DNA from: Chromatiales bacterium
Lineage (GTDB): Bacteria > Pseudomonadota > Gammaproteobacteria > Steroidobacterales > BM003
Assembly: GCA_002868855.1 (NCBI GenBank)
Contig: PKUM01000244.1
Span: 1 to 48,889 of the forward strand
Length of the DNA: 48,889 nt
Direction: 5' to 3'
The notes beneath the pieces were generated by a model. The model ran no database searches. It had not been told where the DNA came from and saw only the letters and a program-made list of their open reading frames with translations. Below are positions 1-10,333 of this stretch, one piece after another; position 1 is the stretch's first letter; each line of letters opens with the position of its first letter. Made by a program: the position numbers and the translations under genes.

Positions 1-570
1 GGTGTGGCCGAGTGCATCGCCGAGTCAGACCAGCTTTTGCAGACATTCAATGCGCTGTTGCGAATCGCACGCATCGAATCACATGGACCGACGAAATCGG
101 CTTCCGTCGCGCTCGACCAGATTGCCGGCGACGTGGTCGACATGTATCAGGCCGTTGCCGAGGAGAAGAACGTCGCACTGGAGGCGGACGTGGTCCCGGT
201 GACAGTCGCGGGCGACCGCGACCTGTTGTTTCAGGCGCTGGTCAACCTGGTCGATAACGGCATCAAGTACACGCCGCCGGGTGGCTCGGTAACGCTGGCT
301 GTCGCCGTCGATGGCGATGACTGTTGCGTGGAAGTTCGCGACACGGGGCCGGGGATTGCGGATGCACACAAGGAAAAGGTGACCCGGCGTTTCTACCGCA
401 TTGATGGCGCGCGTGGCGAGAAGGGCAACGGGCTGGGTCTCAGCCTGGTTGCAGCAGTGGCGCAACGCCACGATGCGCTGCTCGAATTCGCAGACGCGAA
501 TCCGGGACTCGTCGTGCGTTTGTGCCTTCCCTGTGCCGTACAAACGGCGCCAACCAACCGAGCCCACTAG
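1..570 (+). CDS. Sensor histidine kinase, C-terminal part (5' truncated by window edge)
   Basis: HATPase motifs: N-box NLVDNGIKYTPPGG, G1 VRDTGPGIADAHKEKVTRRFYRID, G2 GNGLGLSLVAAV; frame open to the window start. Confidence 0.85.
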   Translation, partial: GVAECIAESDQLLQTFNALLRIARIESHGPTKSASVALDQIAGDVVDMYQAVAEEKNVALEADVVPVTVAGDRDLLFQALVNLVDNGIKYTPPGGSVTLAVAVDGDDCCVEVRDTGPGIADAHKEKVTRRFYRIDGARGEKGNGLGLSLVAAVAQRHDALLEFADANPGLVVRLCLPCAVQTAPTNRAH

Positions 571-658
571 CGTCGTTTGCCAGTTTGCGGCCCGAGCAGT
601 GATATGCGGAAACGTTGCTTCAACGGGCCAGGGTACGGCCAGACCGGCGGGCAGCCGA

Positions 659-958
659 TCAGATCCAGCTTCGAAACTCGGCCTCGATGCCGTTTGTCTC
701 AAGCCACTGGCGAAATGCCGTGTCGTCTGAAAAGCGCTCCTGCAGCAACTGCATCAATACCTCGGGCACGTGCTGCGCCTTGACCCGCCGCCAATACTCG
801 TAGTCAGAGTCGCCCCAAACCTCCCTGACCGATACGCCGGGATCGTAACCCGCGAGTACGAGGTCGCCATTGTCGTCAATATAAGCCTCGAGCAGGCCGA
901 CCTAGCAATCGCTCGACCGCACTTCCATCAATGTGATGCTGTGTTTGCGCCGCGTCAT
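659..958 (-). pseudogene. Short ORF (about 99 codons) interrupted by an in-frame TAG at codon 19
   Basis: Manual minus-strand translation: MTRRKHSITLMEVRSSDC*VGLLEAYIDDNGDLVLAGYDPGVSVREVWGDSDYEYWRRVKAQHVPEVLMQLLQERFSDDTAFRQWLETNGIEAEFRSWI*; amber at 902-904; coding-like codon usage on both sides. Confidence 0.55.
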
Positions 959-981
959 CGATCCTGGATTATCGGCCGCGG

Positions 982-2658
982 TTAGCGCTTGCCAAATTTG
1001 TCGCCGAAAAAGTCGCCCTCGTTCCAGGTCGGGCGAGCGGCGGCATCTGCGATCTCCTGGCCGATTCGCACGTTCGCGCGGGCAAACCTGAGCGCTGAAT
1101 CCCAGTCGAACGGGCGGGAAAGATCGTCGCTTGGCCGGTGATAGTGTTTGGCGAGATGGTCGCGAAACAGTGCCTGACCGTCGATCCCGGGATCGGTGGA
1201 AGTGAACCCGGGCACCAGAAACACCGATGGAATGCCCTGGCGCACGAACGAGTACTGGTCGCTGCGAATGAACAGCACCTCCTCCGGTATCGGATCAGGC
1301 GTCAGCGCGAAACCCTCCGCCGCAACTGCCTTCTCGATCGGCGCTTGCATTGACGAGTGCTGCGCGCCGAATGCGATGACGTCGGCCAACGGGTATAGCA
1401 GCAACGGCATGTCGAGATTGATATTGGCGACGATGGAATTCGACGGCACCGTCGGATAATGGGCGAAGTAGTCAGAGCCGAGCAGGCCGCGTTCCTCACC
1501 GGTGACCGCCACGATCAGTATCGAACGCCGCGGCCGCTTGTCCATGGTCGCGAATGCCCGTGCCGCCTCGATCAACAACGACACGCCGACAGCGTTATCG
1601 TAAAACCCGTTGTAGATATCGTCGCCATTGACCGGCGTGCCGATGCCGACATGATCGAGATGCGCGGAATAAACCACATACTCGTCGGCAAGTTCGGGAT
1701 CGCTGCCGCGGATAATTCCGATGACATTGGGGCTGGTGACCTCGGTGTGATCGCTCTTCTGGCTCAGCGTCACCTCGATACCGAGAGGTGTCGACATGGG
1801 TTTGCCCGAGTCCGCCGCGTCCAGCGCCTCTTCGAAACTGATAGGCGTGAGTTCGAAGATGTCCGGAGCGACCATTTCACTGATCGCCGCGCTTCCTTCG
1901 AGTTCGGGATGGTGATCCGCCGCCTTTCCGGAAAGATTGATCCACGACATGCCGGCAGTGACCCCGGCATTCAGCGTTACCACCTCCCACTCATAGCGTT
2001 TCTGGTCGGTCCGCGAACGCATCGAGATATAACCGACCGCGCCACGCTCAACCATCTCGTCGCGTTTGGTCCGGCCCGACGAATAAAACGCACGCTGGTT
2101 GTGCGGAAAGGTGGCCGGTGCGCCGCCAAAGATCGCGACGATTTTGCCGTTGACATCGATATCATCGTAGTCCGAGTAGCCAAGTTCCGGCGCATGCACG
2201 CCGAAGCCCGCGTAGACGACTTCGGCTCTTACGCTGGTTTCGTCGCGGACCGGGTCGCCGCCCATGACGAAGTCTTTTTTCCATTCGAGATTACCATCGC
2301 CGAGATCGCCGTGGACCGTGACCGCCGCGCTTTCGATATCGATGCGCCGTGTCAGTAACGGCACCGGTTGAAACCAGCCGTCGCGTCCTCCCGGTTCCAG
2401 TCCGAGCGCCTCGAATTGGGCGGCCACATATTCAGCTGCCTGGTCGTAACCCGGTTCGCCGCTCATCCGGCCTTTGCGGGCGTCGTCAGCAAGAAAATTC
2501 AGATGGGCCTGGAGATTCTCCCGGTTGATTGCGGCGAGGCCGCCGTCAATGGCATCGGCGGCCGGGGGCAAGGTGGCCTGGCTCGACGGTTCATCCGCCG
2601 GATTGCCACATCCGGCAATGCTCGAACACAAAATAGATAGCGCAATTAGACGTTTCAA
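982..2658 (-). CDS. M28 family zinc metallopeptidase with PA domain, predicted lipoprotein
   Basis: Lipobox-like SSIAGC; YSAHLDHVG, YNGFYDNAVGVSLLIEAA, TGEERGLLGSDYFA metal/catalytic motifs. Confidence 0.88.
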   Translation of the reverse strand: MKRLIALSILCSSIAGCGNPADEPSSQATLPPAADAIDGGLAAINRENLQAHLNFLADDARKGRMSGEPGYDQAAEYVAAQFEALGLEPGGRDGWFQPVPLLTRRIDIESAAVTVHGDLGDGNLEWKKDFVMGGDPVRDETSVRAEVVYAGFGVHAPELGYSDYDDIDVNGKIVAIFGGAPATFPHNQRAFYSSGRTKRDEMVERGAVGYISMRSRTDQKRYEWEVVTLNAGVTAGMSWINLSGKAADHHPELEGSAAISEMVAPDIFELTPISFEEALDAADSGKPMSTPLGIEVTLSQKSDHTEVTSPNVIGIIRGSDPELADEYVVYSAHLDHVGIGTPVNGDDIYNGFYDNAVGVSLLIEAARAFATMDKRPRRSILIVAVTGEERGLLGSDYFAHYPTVPSNSIVANINLDMPLLLYPLADVIAFGAQHSSMQAPIEKAVAAEGFALTPDPIPEEVLFIRSDQYSFVRQGIPSVFLVPGFTSTDPGIDGQALFRDHLAKHYHRPSDDLSRPFDWDSALRFARANVRIGQEIADAAARPTWNEGDFFGDKFGKR

Positions 2659-3078
2659 AAGTTGATACCTGATTCGGTGATCCGGGAAAGGCGCCGATCA
2701 TATCATCGAACCTGCCCGTGATAGCCAGGCTGAATTAACCTCGATTTCGATTTTCTGCCCGGAAATTCTGCGCCATGCCGGTCGATGCGATGGCCTCCGC
2801 GAACGGAAATTGCGTGCCGCCGATATTGAACGAAATGCATCGGATCGGGGCGGGCCGTGGAACATCAGGGATCTGTGATCGAGACTTGGCGGCTACGGGC
2901 CGCGAGTCTGAACCATCGCGGCCACGGCGTGCCCGATGTTCGCGAAATGTCGAATCCCGCCGCCGGATATGACTTCCGGGGTTTACAATGACGACCGGTG
3001 AGCGCTCGCCAATTAGTGTAAATGGCTGGTCGTTGCCGGGTCGGGCAGACCCGCCGGAAAACGTAAGGGGTTCGTTTA

Positions 3079-4869
3079 ATGAGTTATATCGCCAAGAGAT
3101 TCTCGCGGTTCAGGGCCGGTCGCGCATTCTGGGTTCTGGCCATTGGCCTGGTGGCCGCAACCGCTATTGGCGCTGAGACCGGGGAAGTCGCGGAAATCGA
3201 CTGGTTCACTCTGCTGATGAGTCTGTTTGGCGGATTGGCGCTTTTTCTCTTCGGAATCGACCAGATGTCCGAAGGGCTGAAAGCGGTTGCCGGTCAGCGC
3301 ATGGCTGGACTTCTCGGCGGCATGACCCGGAATCGTTTTCTCGGCGCGCTGACCGGTGCGATCGTCACCGCCGTGCTCAACTCATCTTCCGTGACCACGG
3401 TCCTCGTCGTGAGCTTTATTACCGCCGGGATTATGAGCTTGCAGCAGTCAATCGGCGTGATCATGGGGGCGAATATCGGCAGTACCATGACGGCACAAAT
3501 CGTCGCCTTCAATGTCACCCAGTACGCTTTGATCCCGGTAACGATCGGGTTTGCGATGATTTTTTTCGGCAAAACCGATCGCATGAAGCATTCGGGGGAA
3601 ATGTTGTTCGGTCTCGGCCTGCTGTTCGGCGGGATGGGCATCATGAGCGAGGGCATGTACCCGCTGCGCAGCTATCAGCCATTCCTCGACCTGATGGCGA
3701 GAATGGAAAACCCGGTGCTGGGCATCCTGGTGGGCGCAGCTTTTACCGCGCTCGTGCAGTCATCCGCGGCCACTACCGGTATCGCCATCGTGATGGCTGC
3801 GGAAGGACTCCTGTCGCTTCCCGCGGGTATTGCGCTTGCGCTCGGCGCCAATATTGGTACCTGCATGACGGCGGTGCTCGCGGCGATCGGCAAACCGGTC
3901 GCGGCGCGCCGGGCAGCGGCGGCGCATGTCTTATTCAATGTCCTCGGTGTGTTGATCTGGATACCGTTTATCGGCCTGCTGGCCGGAATAGTCGTCGATA
4001 TCTCGCCCGCGGCGCCGCAGCTCGAGGGTGCCGCGCGGATGGCGGCCGAGGTGCCGCGGCAGATTGCAAATGCCCACACCACTTTCAATGTGATCAATAC
4101 CGTCCTTTTCATCGGCTTCGCCGGGTGGTTTGCGAAGGCGGTGGAGCGTATCGTTCCCGAGCAACCTGAGACAATGAAAGAGATTATTCGACCGAAGTAC
4201 ATCGAGGAGGCGTTGCTCGATACGCCGACGCTCGCGTTGAATGCGGCGCGTATGGAGGTCCAGCATCTCGGCGAGATCGCGATGCAGATGGTGCACCAGG
4301 TAGGGCCCGCGATCCGCAATCGCAGCAACGAAGAGCTCGAAGTGCTCGAGCGTCTCGGCGACCAGGTGGACTTATTGCACGCACACATTATCGACTATCT
4401 CGGTGAGGTCCGGCGGCATGAGCTCACTGACGGGCAGAGGGACGCATTCCTGCGCCTGATGCGAGGTGCGGATGAAGTAGAGCGCATCGGTGAGGTCGTC
4501 GAGGCCGAGATTATTCCGGTCGGTCGGGCTTTGATCGCAAGCGACCTCAAGGCCAGCGAAACGACCCGCCACACGCTCGATGCGCTTTACCGGCGGGTTT
4601 GCGATTCGGTCGAGGAAGCGATAACCGCGATTGCCGAACTCGACGCCGGCCGGGCAAACAACGTGATCAACATGAAGGGCGAGATAAACGGGTTGATAGA
4701 CGACGCGCTGAATTACCAGGCGGAGCGGGTGTCGCCGACGGATCCGGATCTGATCAGGGCATTTCGCCTCGAGGACGAAGTCATCGATGCGCTCAAGCGT
4801 ATTTATTCGCTGTCGAAACGTATTTCAAAGCTGCTGTTGCCGGTTGCGGTGGCAGCCAAGGCAGCCTGA
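3079..4869 (+). CDS. Na+/phosphate cotransporter family protein with C-terminal PhoU-like domain
   Basis: Repeated NSSSVTTVLVVSF / QSSAATTGIAIV and GANIGSTMTA / GANIGTCMTA motifs of Na/Pi cotransporters; helical PhoU-like tail; SD AAGGGG upstream. Confidence 0.9.
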   Translation: MSYIAKRFSRFRAGRAFWVLAIGLVAATAIGAETGEVAEIDWFTLLMSLFGGLALFLFGIDQMSEGLKAVAGQRMAGLLGGMTRNRFLGALTGAIVTAVLNSSSVTTVLVVSFITAGIMSLQQSIGVIMGANIGSTMTAQIVAFNVTQYALIPVTIGFAMIFFGKTDRMKHSGEMLFGLGLLFGGMGIMSEGMYPLRSYQPFLDLMARMENPVLGILVGAAFTALVQSSAATTGIAIVMAAEGLLSLPAGIALALGANIGTCMTAVLAAIGKPVAARRAAAAHVLFNVLGVLIWIPFIGLLAGIVVDISPAAPQLEGAARMAAEVPRQIANAHTTFNVINTVLFIGFAGWFAKAVERIVPEQPETMKEIIRPKYIEEALLDTPTLALNAARMEVQHLGEIAMQMVHQVGPAIRNRSNEELEVLERLGDQVDLLHAHIIDYLGEVRRHELTDGQRDAFLRLMRGADEVERIGEVVEAEIIPVGRALIASDLKASETTRHTLDALYRRVCDSVEEAITAIAELDAGRANNVINMKGEINGLIDDALNYQAERVSPTDPDLIRAFRLEDEVIDALKRIYSLSKRISKLLLPVAVAAKAA

Positions 4870-4902
4870 TACGTGGCGAGCGGGGACGGCGGCGCGCCTT
4901 AC

Positions 4903-5289
4903 TCAAGGGTTTTTTCCCTCGACGAAGCAGACCCCGGCCTCGCAGCGTTTCAGATAACGGCCGCGGCTGAGGCGGCGGTAAATGCGATCGAATGGCGCGG
5001 ACAGCCTGAGCGTTCTTATCAACCATGCGATGCGGCGGTAGCCAGGTAATTCGTCCCACAGTGTTAGAAACGCATAGCCACCGGCGTGGAGGCGGCCACG
5101 GCGGTCACGCACATGCAGATGCTCCATTGCATCGGCAAATGAAACGCCCTCGTCAGCAAGCGCATCCGGATTGGCCATCAGGTCGGACCATGCGAGTCGC
5201 CGCGCCCAGTCTACCCTCCGGTAATGACGGACACCGCGCATGCAGACGGGGCAACCGCTGTCGTAGTACATCGTCGTTTTCATATGCAT
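4903..5289 (-). CDS. Thiol-disulfide oxidoreductase DCC family protein (DUF393)
   Basis: YYDSGCPVCMRGVRHYRRVD N-terminal DCC signature. Confidence 0.85.
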   Translation of the reverse strand: MHMKTTMYYDSGCPVCMRGVRHYRRVDWARRLAWSDLMANPDALADEGVSFADAMEHLHVRDRRGRLHAGGYAFLTLWDELPGYRRIAWLIRTLRLSAPFDRIYRRLSRGRYLKRCEAGVCFVEGKNP

Positions 5290-5376
5290 AGGTTCGTCCG
5301 CATGGCGCGAGCGGACGCACTAAGGCAGCGCCGCGAGCGGATCCTATTGTAAACTGGCGCGTTGCGGAGGTAGTGC

Positions 5377-6108
5377 GTGGCAAATTTGTCCAAAACATTT
5401 GGCGAGCGAGAGGTCGCACCACCCGAACGCGAGGCGCTGGTGCGCAGCGTATTCCGGCGGGTAGCCGATCGCTATGACCTGATGAACGATCTGATGAGCT
5501 TTGGCATCCATCGGCTGTGGAAGCGCAGCCTTGCCTGGGCCGTGGACCCGCGTCCGGGGCAGCTAATCGTCGATCTCGCGGGCGGCACTGGCGACGTGGC
5601 GCGGCTGGTGATGGGTGCCGACCGGCGGGTCGTCGTGATCGATCCGAGCGTAGAGATGATGCAGGCGGGTCGGGGCAGTCGCAAATCACTTGTGGACTGG
5701 TCCGCCGGCACAGCTGAATCGATGCCGCTTCCGGATGCCTGCGTCGACACTCTGACGATTTCGTTCGGGATTCGCAATGTTACCGACATCGATACCGCAC
5801 TGGCTGAAATCTGGCGAGTGCTGAAACCGGGCGGGCGTCTGCTTTGTCTCGAGTTTTCGACACCGGCGGCGCCGTTGCGGCCTTTTTACGAGGCTTACAA
5901 TCGCCATGTAATACCGCGTCTCGGCGCGATGGTCGCACGCCATCCCGATGCGTATCACTACCTCATCGAATCGATTCGCCGGTTCCCCGACCAGGAGGAG
6001 ATGAAGCGACTGCTTGAGGCGCAGCGTTTCACTGACGTGTATTACCGCAACTACAGTTTTGGCATTGCGTGTCTTCATGTTGCCTCCAGACCGGGCAATG
6101 CCGGTTGA
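5377..6108 (+). CDS. ubiE: Demethylmenaquinone/2-polyprenyl-6-methoxy-benzoquinol methyltransferase UbiE/MenG
   Basis: VFRRVADRYDLMNDLMSFGIHRLWKR, DLAGGTGDVA, LCLEFSTP; GTG start; next to menE. Confidence 0.93.
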   Translation: MANLSKTFGEREVAPPEREALVRSVFRRVADRYDLMNDLMSFGIHRLWKRSLAWAVDPRPGQLIVDLAGGTGDVARLVMGADRRVVVIDPSVEMMQAGRGSRKSLVDWSAGTAESMPLPDACVDTLTISFGIRNVTDIDTALAEIWRVLKPGGRLLCLEFSTPAAPLRPFYEAYNRHVIPRLGAMVARHPDAYHYLIESIRRFPDQEEMKRLLEAQRFTDVYYRNYSFGIACLHVASRPGNAG

Positions 6109-7528
6109 GACCACCTCTCTCGCGGAATTGATCGGGGCGGCCGCACCCTCGGCCACGGCGCTGGACGATGGGCAGAAGGTCCTTCGCTATGCCGATCTGC
6201 GCTTGCGTATGCGCCACCTGACCAGCAGACTCGCCGCGCTGCCAGGTCTGGAACACGGCCCTGTCGCAATAGTCAGCCGCGACCCATTGAAAAGTGCATT
6301 GACGGTCTGGCTGGGTGCGGCCAGCGGCCGCGATGTCGCAATTCTCGATTCCACCCGGGGTGACCTTGAGACGGTTCTGCAGACTATTGCGCCCGCGCTG
6401 GTCATTGGCGACCGGGTTGAAGGCCATGAGCCATGGGCGACAGTGCCATCCGCGTGGCTCGACGACGCGGGTGCGGAGGTTGGGCAACGGCGCCTGACAC
6501 AGGGGGCCGAAACGGGCGGATGGCTGGTGGCGAGCAGTGGAACAGAAGGGCCGGCCCGGATCGCGCGACTCTCACAAGCCGCCATTCTCGCTCATGCACG
6601 TGCGAGCAACGCAGCGACCGGGCTTGGTCAGGGTGATGCCTGGCTCACCCCTGTCTCGCTGCAACATATTGGTGGTCTCGCCGTCCTGTCACGCTGCGCC
6701 CTTGCCGGTGCCTGCGCGCTGTTGCATGAGACCTTCAATCCGCATCGCATTGTCGAGGCAGTGATGGCGGAGGAGGTTTCACATCTGTCGCTGGTACCCG
6801 CGATGCTCGATCGGGTTTTGGAGTGTGCGGGCGGCCGGGCACCGCCGTCGCGACTGCGGCGCGTGCTGATCGGCGGCGCGGCTCTGCATCCCGCAATCGC
6901 CGAGCGAGCGCGTGCCGCGGGCTGGCCGTTATGGGTTGCCTACGGTATGACCGAAACCGGTTCACATGTGACCGTCGAGGCGATCGAAGAGGGGTGGGAA
7001 GCGGGACGAGTCGGCAAACCGTTGCGGGACATTCGCATTGCCGTCGATAGCGAAGCCGGCGCTGGCATTGCCGGTACCGGACCAATACGCATTGAAGGTC
7101 CGGTCGTGATGGATGGATACCTGCAGGCGTCCGGCGCAACAGCAAGTATCGACGGAGTTTTCGAGAGTGGCGATCTCGGCCGCATAGATGGCGCGGGCAA
7201 TCTGCACGTGCTTGGACGAGCGGACGACGTATTGATCAGTGGCGGCGTGAATCTCCACCCCGCGAGCATCGAGCGTTTACTCGGCGAATGCCCGGGAGTT
7301 ACCGATATCGCCGTCACCGCAGTTGACGATCCGCGCTGGGGGGATCTGCTGGTCGCGATCTTCTGTGGTGACATCGACGAGCCGCAATTCGAGAAATGGT
7401 GCCGCGATCACCTTGAATCGAGACAAAGACCGCGCCGCTTCCTGCGCGTGGCGCTGTTGCCGCGTAATGCGGGCGGCAAGATCGATCGCGAAATCCTACG
7501 GCGCCTCGCCGCCAATAGCAGTAACTGA
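6098..7528 (+). CDS. menE: o-Succinylbenzoate-CoA ligase MenE
   Basis: AMP-binding motifs VASSGTEGPARIARLS, AYGMTETGSHVT, GRADDVLISGGVNLHP, GGKIDR; start reassigned to ATG 6098 (MPVETTSLAEL), overlapping the ubiE end by 11 nt. Confidence 0.88.
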   Translation: MPVETTSLAELIGAAAPSATALDDGQKVLRYADLRLRMRHLTSRLAALPGLEHGPVAIVSRDPLKSALTVWLGAASGRDVAILDSTRGDLETVLQTIAPALVIGDRVEGHEPWATVPSAWLDDAGAEVGQRRLTQGAETGGWLVASSGTEGPARIARLSQAAILAHARASNAATGLGQGDAWLTPVSLQHIGGLAVLSRCALAGACALLHETFNPHRIVEAVMAEEVSHLSLVPAMLDRVLECAGGRAPPSRLRRVLIGGAALHPAIAERARAAGWPLWVAYGMTETGSHVTVEAIEEGWEAGRVGKPLRDIRIAVDSEAGAGIAGTGPIRIEGPVVMDGYLQASGATASIDGVFESGDLGRIDGAGNLHVLGRADDVLISGGVNLHPASIERLLGECPGVTDIAVTAVDDPRWGDLLVAIFCGDIDEPQFEKWCRDHLESRQRPRRFLRVALLPRNAGGKIDREILRRLAANSSN

Positions 7529-8581
7529 AACATGAGGCGTCCGGCTGAAATCTAGCCCGAGCCCCGCTGCCGCCGGCAAATGCAACAATCCGCGGGAGAT
7601 CGGCAGCGGCGGCGCAAAATCGGTCTGTAGCCAGTCGCTGGTCGCCAGGCCGTGTGCAAGATCGTTTCCGAGCGCAGCAGCGACATGGCATGCCGCGCGC
7701 ACGCCGATCGCCGAGTCGACACTGGTAGTGACGACAGTCTCACGCCCGTTGCCGGCCGCAAGCGCCAGGATCGGCAGCAGCCCACCCGCCGCCATCGGTT
7801 TTAGAACCTGGCGTCTGACCGGCAGCGACTCCATGCTGTCAGTGTGCAGCGATTCGTCGAGCGCGATTGCGAACGGAACCGCCGCCTGGAGCGCACGCAA
7901 TTGATCGTTGCTGGCGTCACAGGCCGGTTCCTCGACTGCTTCGATCCGGGTACCGTCGAGGCCGGGCAGAATTTCGCGCGCGGTAGCCAGCGACCAGCCG
8001 CGATTGACATCGAGCCGCAGCCGCACGTTCGCGGGCAGCTCCGCCAGCAGCGAGCGCAGCGCGGCCAGTTCCGTCGCGGGCGCGGCGGTGCCGACTTTGA
8101 GTTTCATCACTGTAAAACCGGAATCGATCGCACGTCGCGCAAGGACAGGCCAGTCGCGGTATGCGCCGATCATGGCGTTGACCCGAACTTGCGGACTGCT
8201 GTCAGGCGCCAGCAGTGAGTGCAGCGGTAAATCGCGTGCGCGGGCCTGGAGGTCGAGCAATGCAGTTTCACAGGCGCAGCGCACAGCGGGGGTCGGGGAG
8301 GGCGCGTCCGGCAATGATTCAAACGCGGCTATGAGCGGTTTTCCGCGGATCCTGGCGGCCGCGTCGTCGAGTGCCCGTTTTGCCGCATCGTCGGTTTCGG
8401 TTCCGGCGCCGGGCAGCGGCGCACAGTCGCCAAGCCCGAGCCTGCCACGATCGTCGCGCAGCCGCAGTAACCAGCCGTTGCGCTCCGAGGTGATGCCGCG
8501 CGCCGAGGTCCAGGGCTGACGCAGCGTCAAAGTGTAAGCGTGCCAGCTGGCATCGAGTATCACTGTCTGTCGCTCAGGCAA
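7496..8581 (-). CDS. menC: o-Succinylbenzoate synthase MenC
   Basis: Enolase-superfamily motifs MKLKVG, RLDVNRGW, AVEEP, LDES, LKPM, TTSVDSAIGV; flanked by menE and menA. Confidence 0.88.
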   Translation of the reverse strand: MPERQTVILDASWHAYTLTLRQPWTSARGITSERNGWLLRLRDDRGRLGLGDCAPLPGAGTETDDAAKRALDDAAARIRGKPLIAAFESLPDAPSPTPAVRCACETALLDLQARARDLPLHSLLAPDSSPQVRVNAMIGAYRDWPVLARRAIDSGFTVMKLKVGTAAPATELAALRSLLAELPANVRLRLDVNRGWSLATAREILPGLDGTRIEAVEEPACDASNDQLRALQAAVPFAIALDESLHTDSMESLPVRRQVLKPMAAGGLLPILALAAGNGRETVVTTSVDSAIGVRAACHVAAALGNDLAHGLATSDWLQTDFAPPLPISRGLLHLPAAAGLGLDFSRTPHVSVTAIGGEAP

Positions 8582-9464
8582 CCGGATTGGCCCCCGCGGT
8601 TACCGCCGCGCCGACCAGCGCGCTCAGGGCCAGCTGGAATTTTGCGGTGCTGGCAAGCAGTACGTTGAATCGCGGCCCGGGCTCATCGCTCCAAAACCGC
8701 CGCACCAGCAGCAGCGCCCAGGGCAGCACAGCGAACGGCAACCAGCCCCAGACTGATGACAATGTTGCGAGCGCCGGCAGCGCAACGAATGGAAGCAGCA
8801 TCAGCAGCGCATATTCGATACAACTGGCCCTGCGCCCGAACGCCACGGCAAATGTCGATCTCCCGACACTCCGGTCATTGTCGAGATCGCGATAGTTGTT
8901 GACTGCGAGAACCGCAGCCGCGGGTAGCCCCAGGATCGCGCCGGCAATAACAGCGCGCGGTGTAAGATCCAGAGCGTGAAGGTAATAACTGCCCGCAACC
9001 GCGACCACGCCGAAGAACAGCCACACGAACAGTTCGCCCAGCGGCGTGTAGGAGATCGGGCGCGGGCCACCGCTGTAGGAATATCCCGCGACGATCGACA
9101 ACACGCCGACCACCAGGATTGGCCAGCCTCCGGTGAAGACCAGATAGGCCCCGCACAGCGCCGCCAGGGAAAAACTCAGTCGCGCTGCGCTACGTACAGC
9201 CGCCGGCGCCAGCCACCCTTCGGCAGTCGCGCGCCTCGGTCCGAGGCGGGTCGACGGGTCGTCTCCGCCGCGTTCGAAGTCGGCCACATCATTGTGCAGG
9301 TTCGTGCCAATCTGGATCGTGGTCGCCGCGAGCATTGCCGCGAGCATTACCGCGAGCGAAATCGCATAGCCGTCGGCCCATGCCAGGCAGGTACCTACAA
9401 TTACCGGTGCCACTGCGACCGGCAGCGTGCGTGGCCGAACCGCGGCGATCCAGTGTTGCAGCAC
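8574..9464 (-). CDS. menA: 1,4-Dihydroxy-2-naphthoate polyprenyltransferase MenA
   Basis: UbiA-type NLHNDVADFERGGDDPSTRLGPRR and NNYRDLDNDRSVGRSTFAV aspartate-rich motifs; multiple TM segments. Confidence 0.92.
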   Translation of the reverse strand: MLQHWIAAVRPRTLPVAVAPVIVGTCLAWADGYAISLAVMLAAMLAATTIQIGTNLHNDVADFERGGDDPSTRLGPRRATAEGWLAPAAVRSAARLSFSLAALCGAYLVFTGGWPILVVGVLSIVAGYSYSGGPRPISYTPLGELFVWLFFGVVAVAGSYYLHALDLTPRAVIAGAILGLPAAAVLAVNNYRDLDNDRSVGRSTFAVAFGRRASCIEYALLMLLPFVALPALATLSSVWGWLPFAVLPWALLLVRRFWSDEPGPRFNVLLASTAKFQLALSALVGAAVTAGANPVA

Positions 9465-9481
9465 TCGTTGGGGTCTCCGGT

Positions 9482-10303
9482 TCAGGAGCGGCGCGGGAAC
9501 TTGCCAAAATCGGGTCGACGTTTCTCCATAAACGCGTTGCGGCCCTCGCGCGCCTCGTCGCTAAGGTAGAACAGACCGGTTGCATTGCCGGCCAGTTCCT
9601 GGATGCCCGCGAGTCCGTCGGTGTCGGCATTGAAAGCAGACTTCAGGCAGCGCAGGGCCATCGGGCTCAATTCGAGCATTCGTTGACACCATTCGATAGT
9701 TTCCGCCTCGAGCTTGGCAAGCGGTACGACTTTGTTGACCAGCCCCATGTGCAGTGCCTCATCGGCGCCATACTGGCGACACAGGAACCAGATTTCCTTC
9801 GCTTTTTTCATTCCTACCGTGCGCGCGAGCAGCCCGGAGCCGAGTCCGGCGTCGAAACTGCCGACCATGGGACCGGTCTGGCCAAACACCGCATTGTCCG
9901 CGGCGATAGTGAGGTCGCAAACAAGATGCAGCACATGACCGCCGCCAATTGCGTATCCGGCAACCATAGCAATCACCGGTTTTGGCAGGCGCCGGATCTG
10001 CATTTGCAGATCCAGAACATTGAGGTGATTCACGCCACTCTTGTCGGCGTAGCCGCCGTCTTCACCGCGTACTCGCTGATCGCCGCCGGAGCAGAAGGCT
10101 TTGTCCCCGGCCCCGGTAAGAATGATCGCACCAATGTCCTGGGCCATATGAGCGTGGTGGAAAGCCTCGCGTAGTTCCACGATGGTCTCAGGGGTAAAGG
10201 CATTGCGAACCTCGGGCCTGTTTATCGTAATTCGGGCGATTCCTCCGGCATGGTCGTAGAGGATTTCCTCAAAGTTCTTGTTCGGCACTGGCTTGAACTG
10301 CAT
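9482..10303 (-). CDS. menB: 1,4-Dihydroxy-2-naphthoyl-CoA synthase MenB
   Basis: Crotonase fold; [67 protein letters not shown]. Confidence 0.95.
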   Translation of the reverse strand: MQFKPVPNKNFEEILYDHAGGIARITINRPEVRNAFTPETIVELREAFHHAHMAQDIGAIILTGAGDKAFCSGGDQRVRGEDGGYADKSGVNHLNVLDLQMQIRRLPKPVIAMVAGYAIGGGHVLHLVCDLTIAADNAVFGQTGPMVGSFDAGLGSGLLARTVGMKKAKEIWFLCRQYGADEALHMGLVNKVVPLAKLEAETIEWCQRMLELSPMALRCLKSAFNADTDGLAGIQELAGNATGLFYLSDEAREGRNAFMEKRRPDFGKFPRRS

Positions 10304-10333
10304 CGGGAGGTCTCCGGCGAAAGGGCGGAGCTA

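Noticed and set aside
1459-2358. 299-aa plus-strand ORF opposite the M28 peptidase
   Set aside because: Shadow ORF; the minus strand carries intact M28 motifs and a lipoprotein signal.
3037-3053. CGGGTC-GGGCA-GACCCG hairpin upstream of the Na/Pi cotransporter
   Set aside because: Only 6 bp with no T run and no alternative partner; possibly mRNA structure but not enough to call a regulator.
4904-4925. GGGTTTTTTCCC near the end of the Na/Pi cotransporter as a terminator
   Set aside because: Stem is only 3 bp and the T run is in the loop, so it does not fit an intrinsic terminator.
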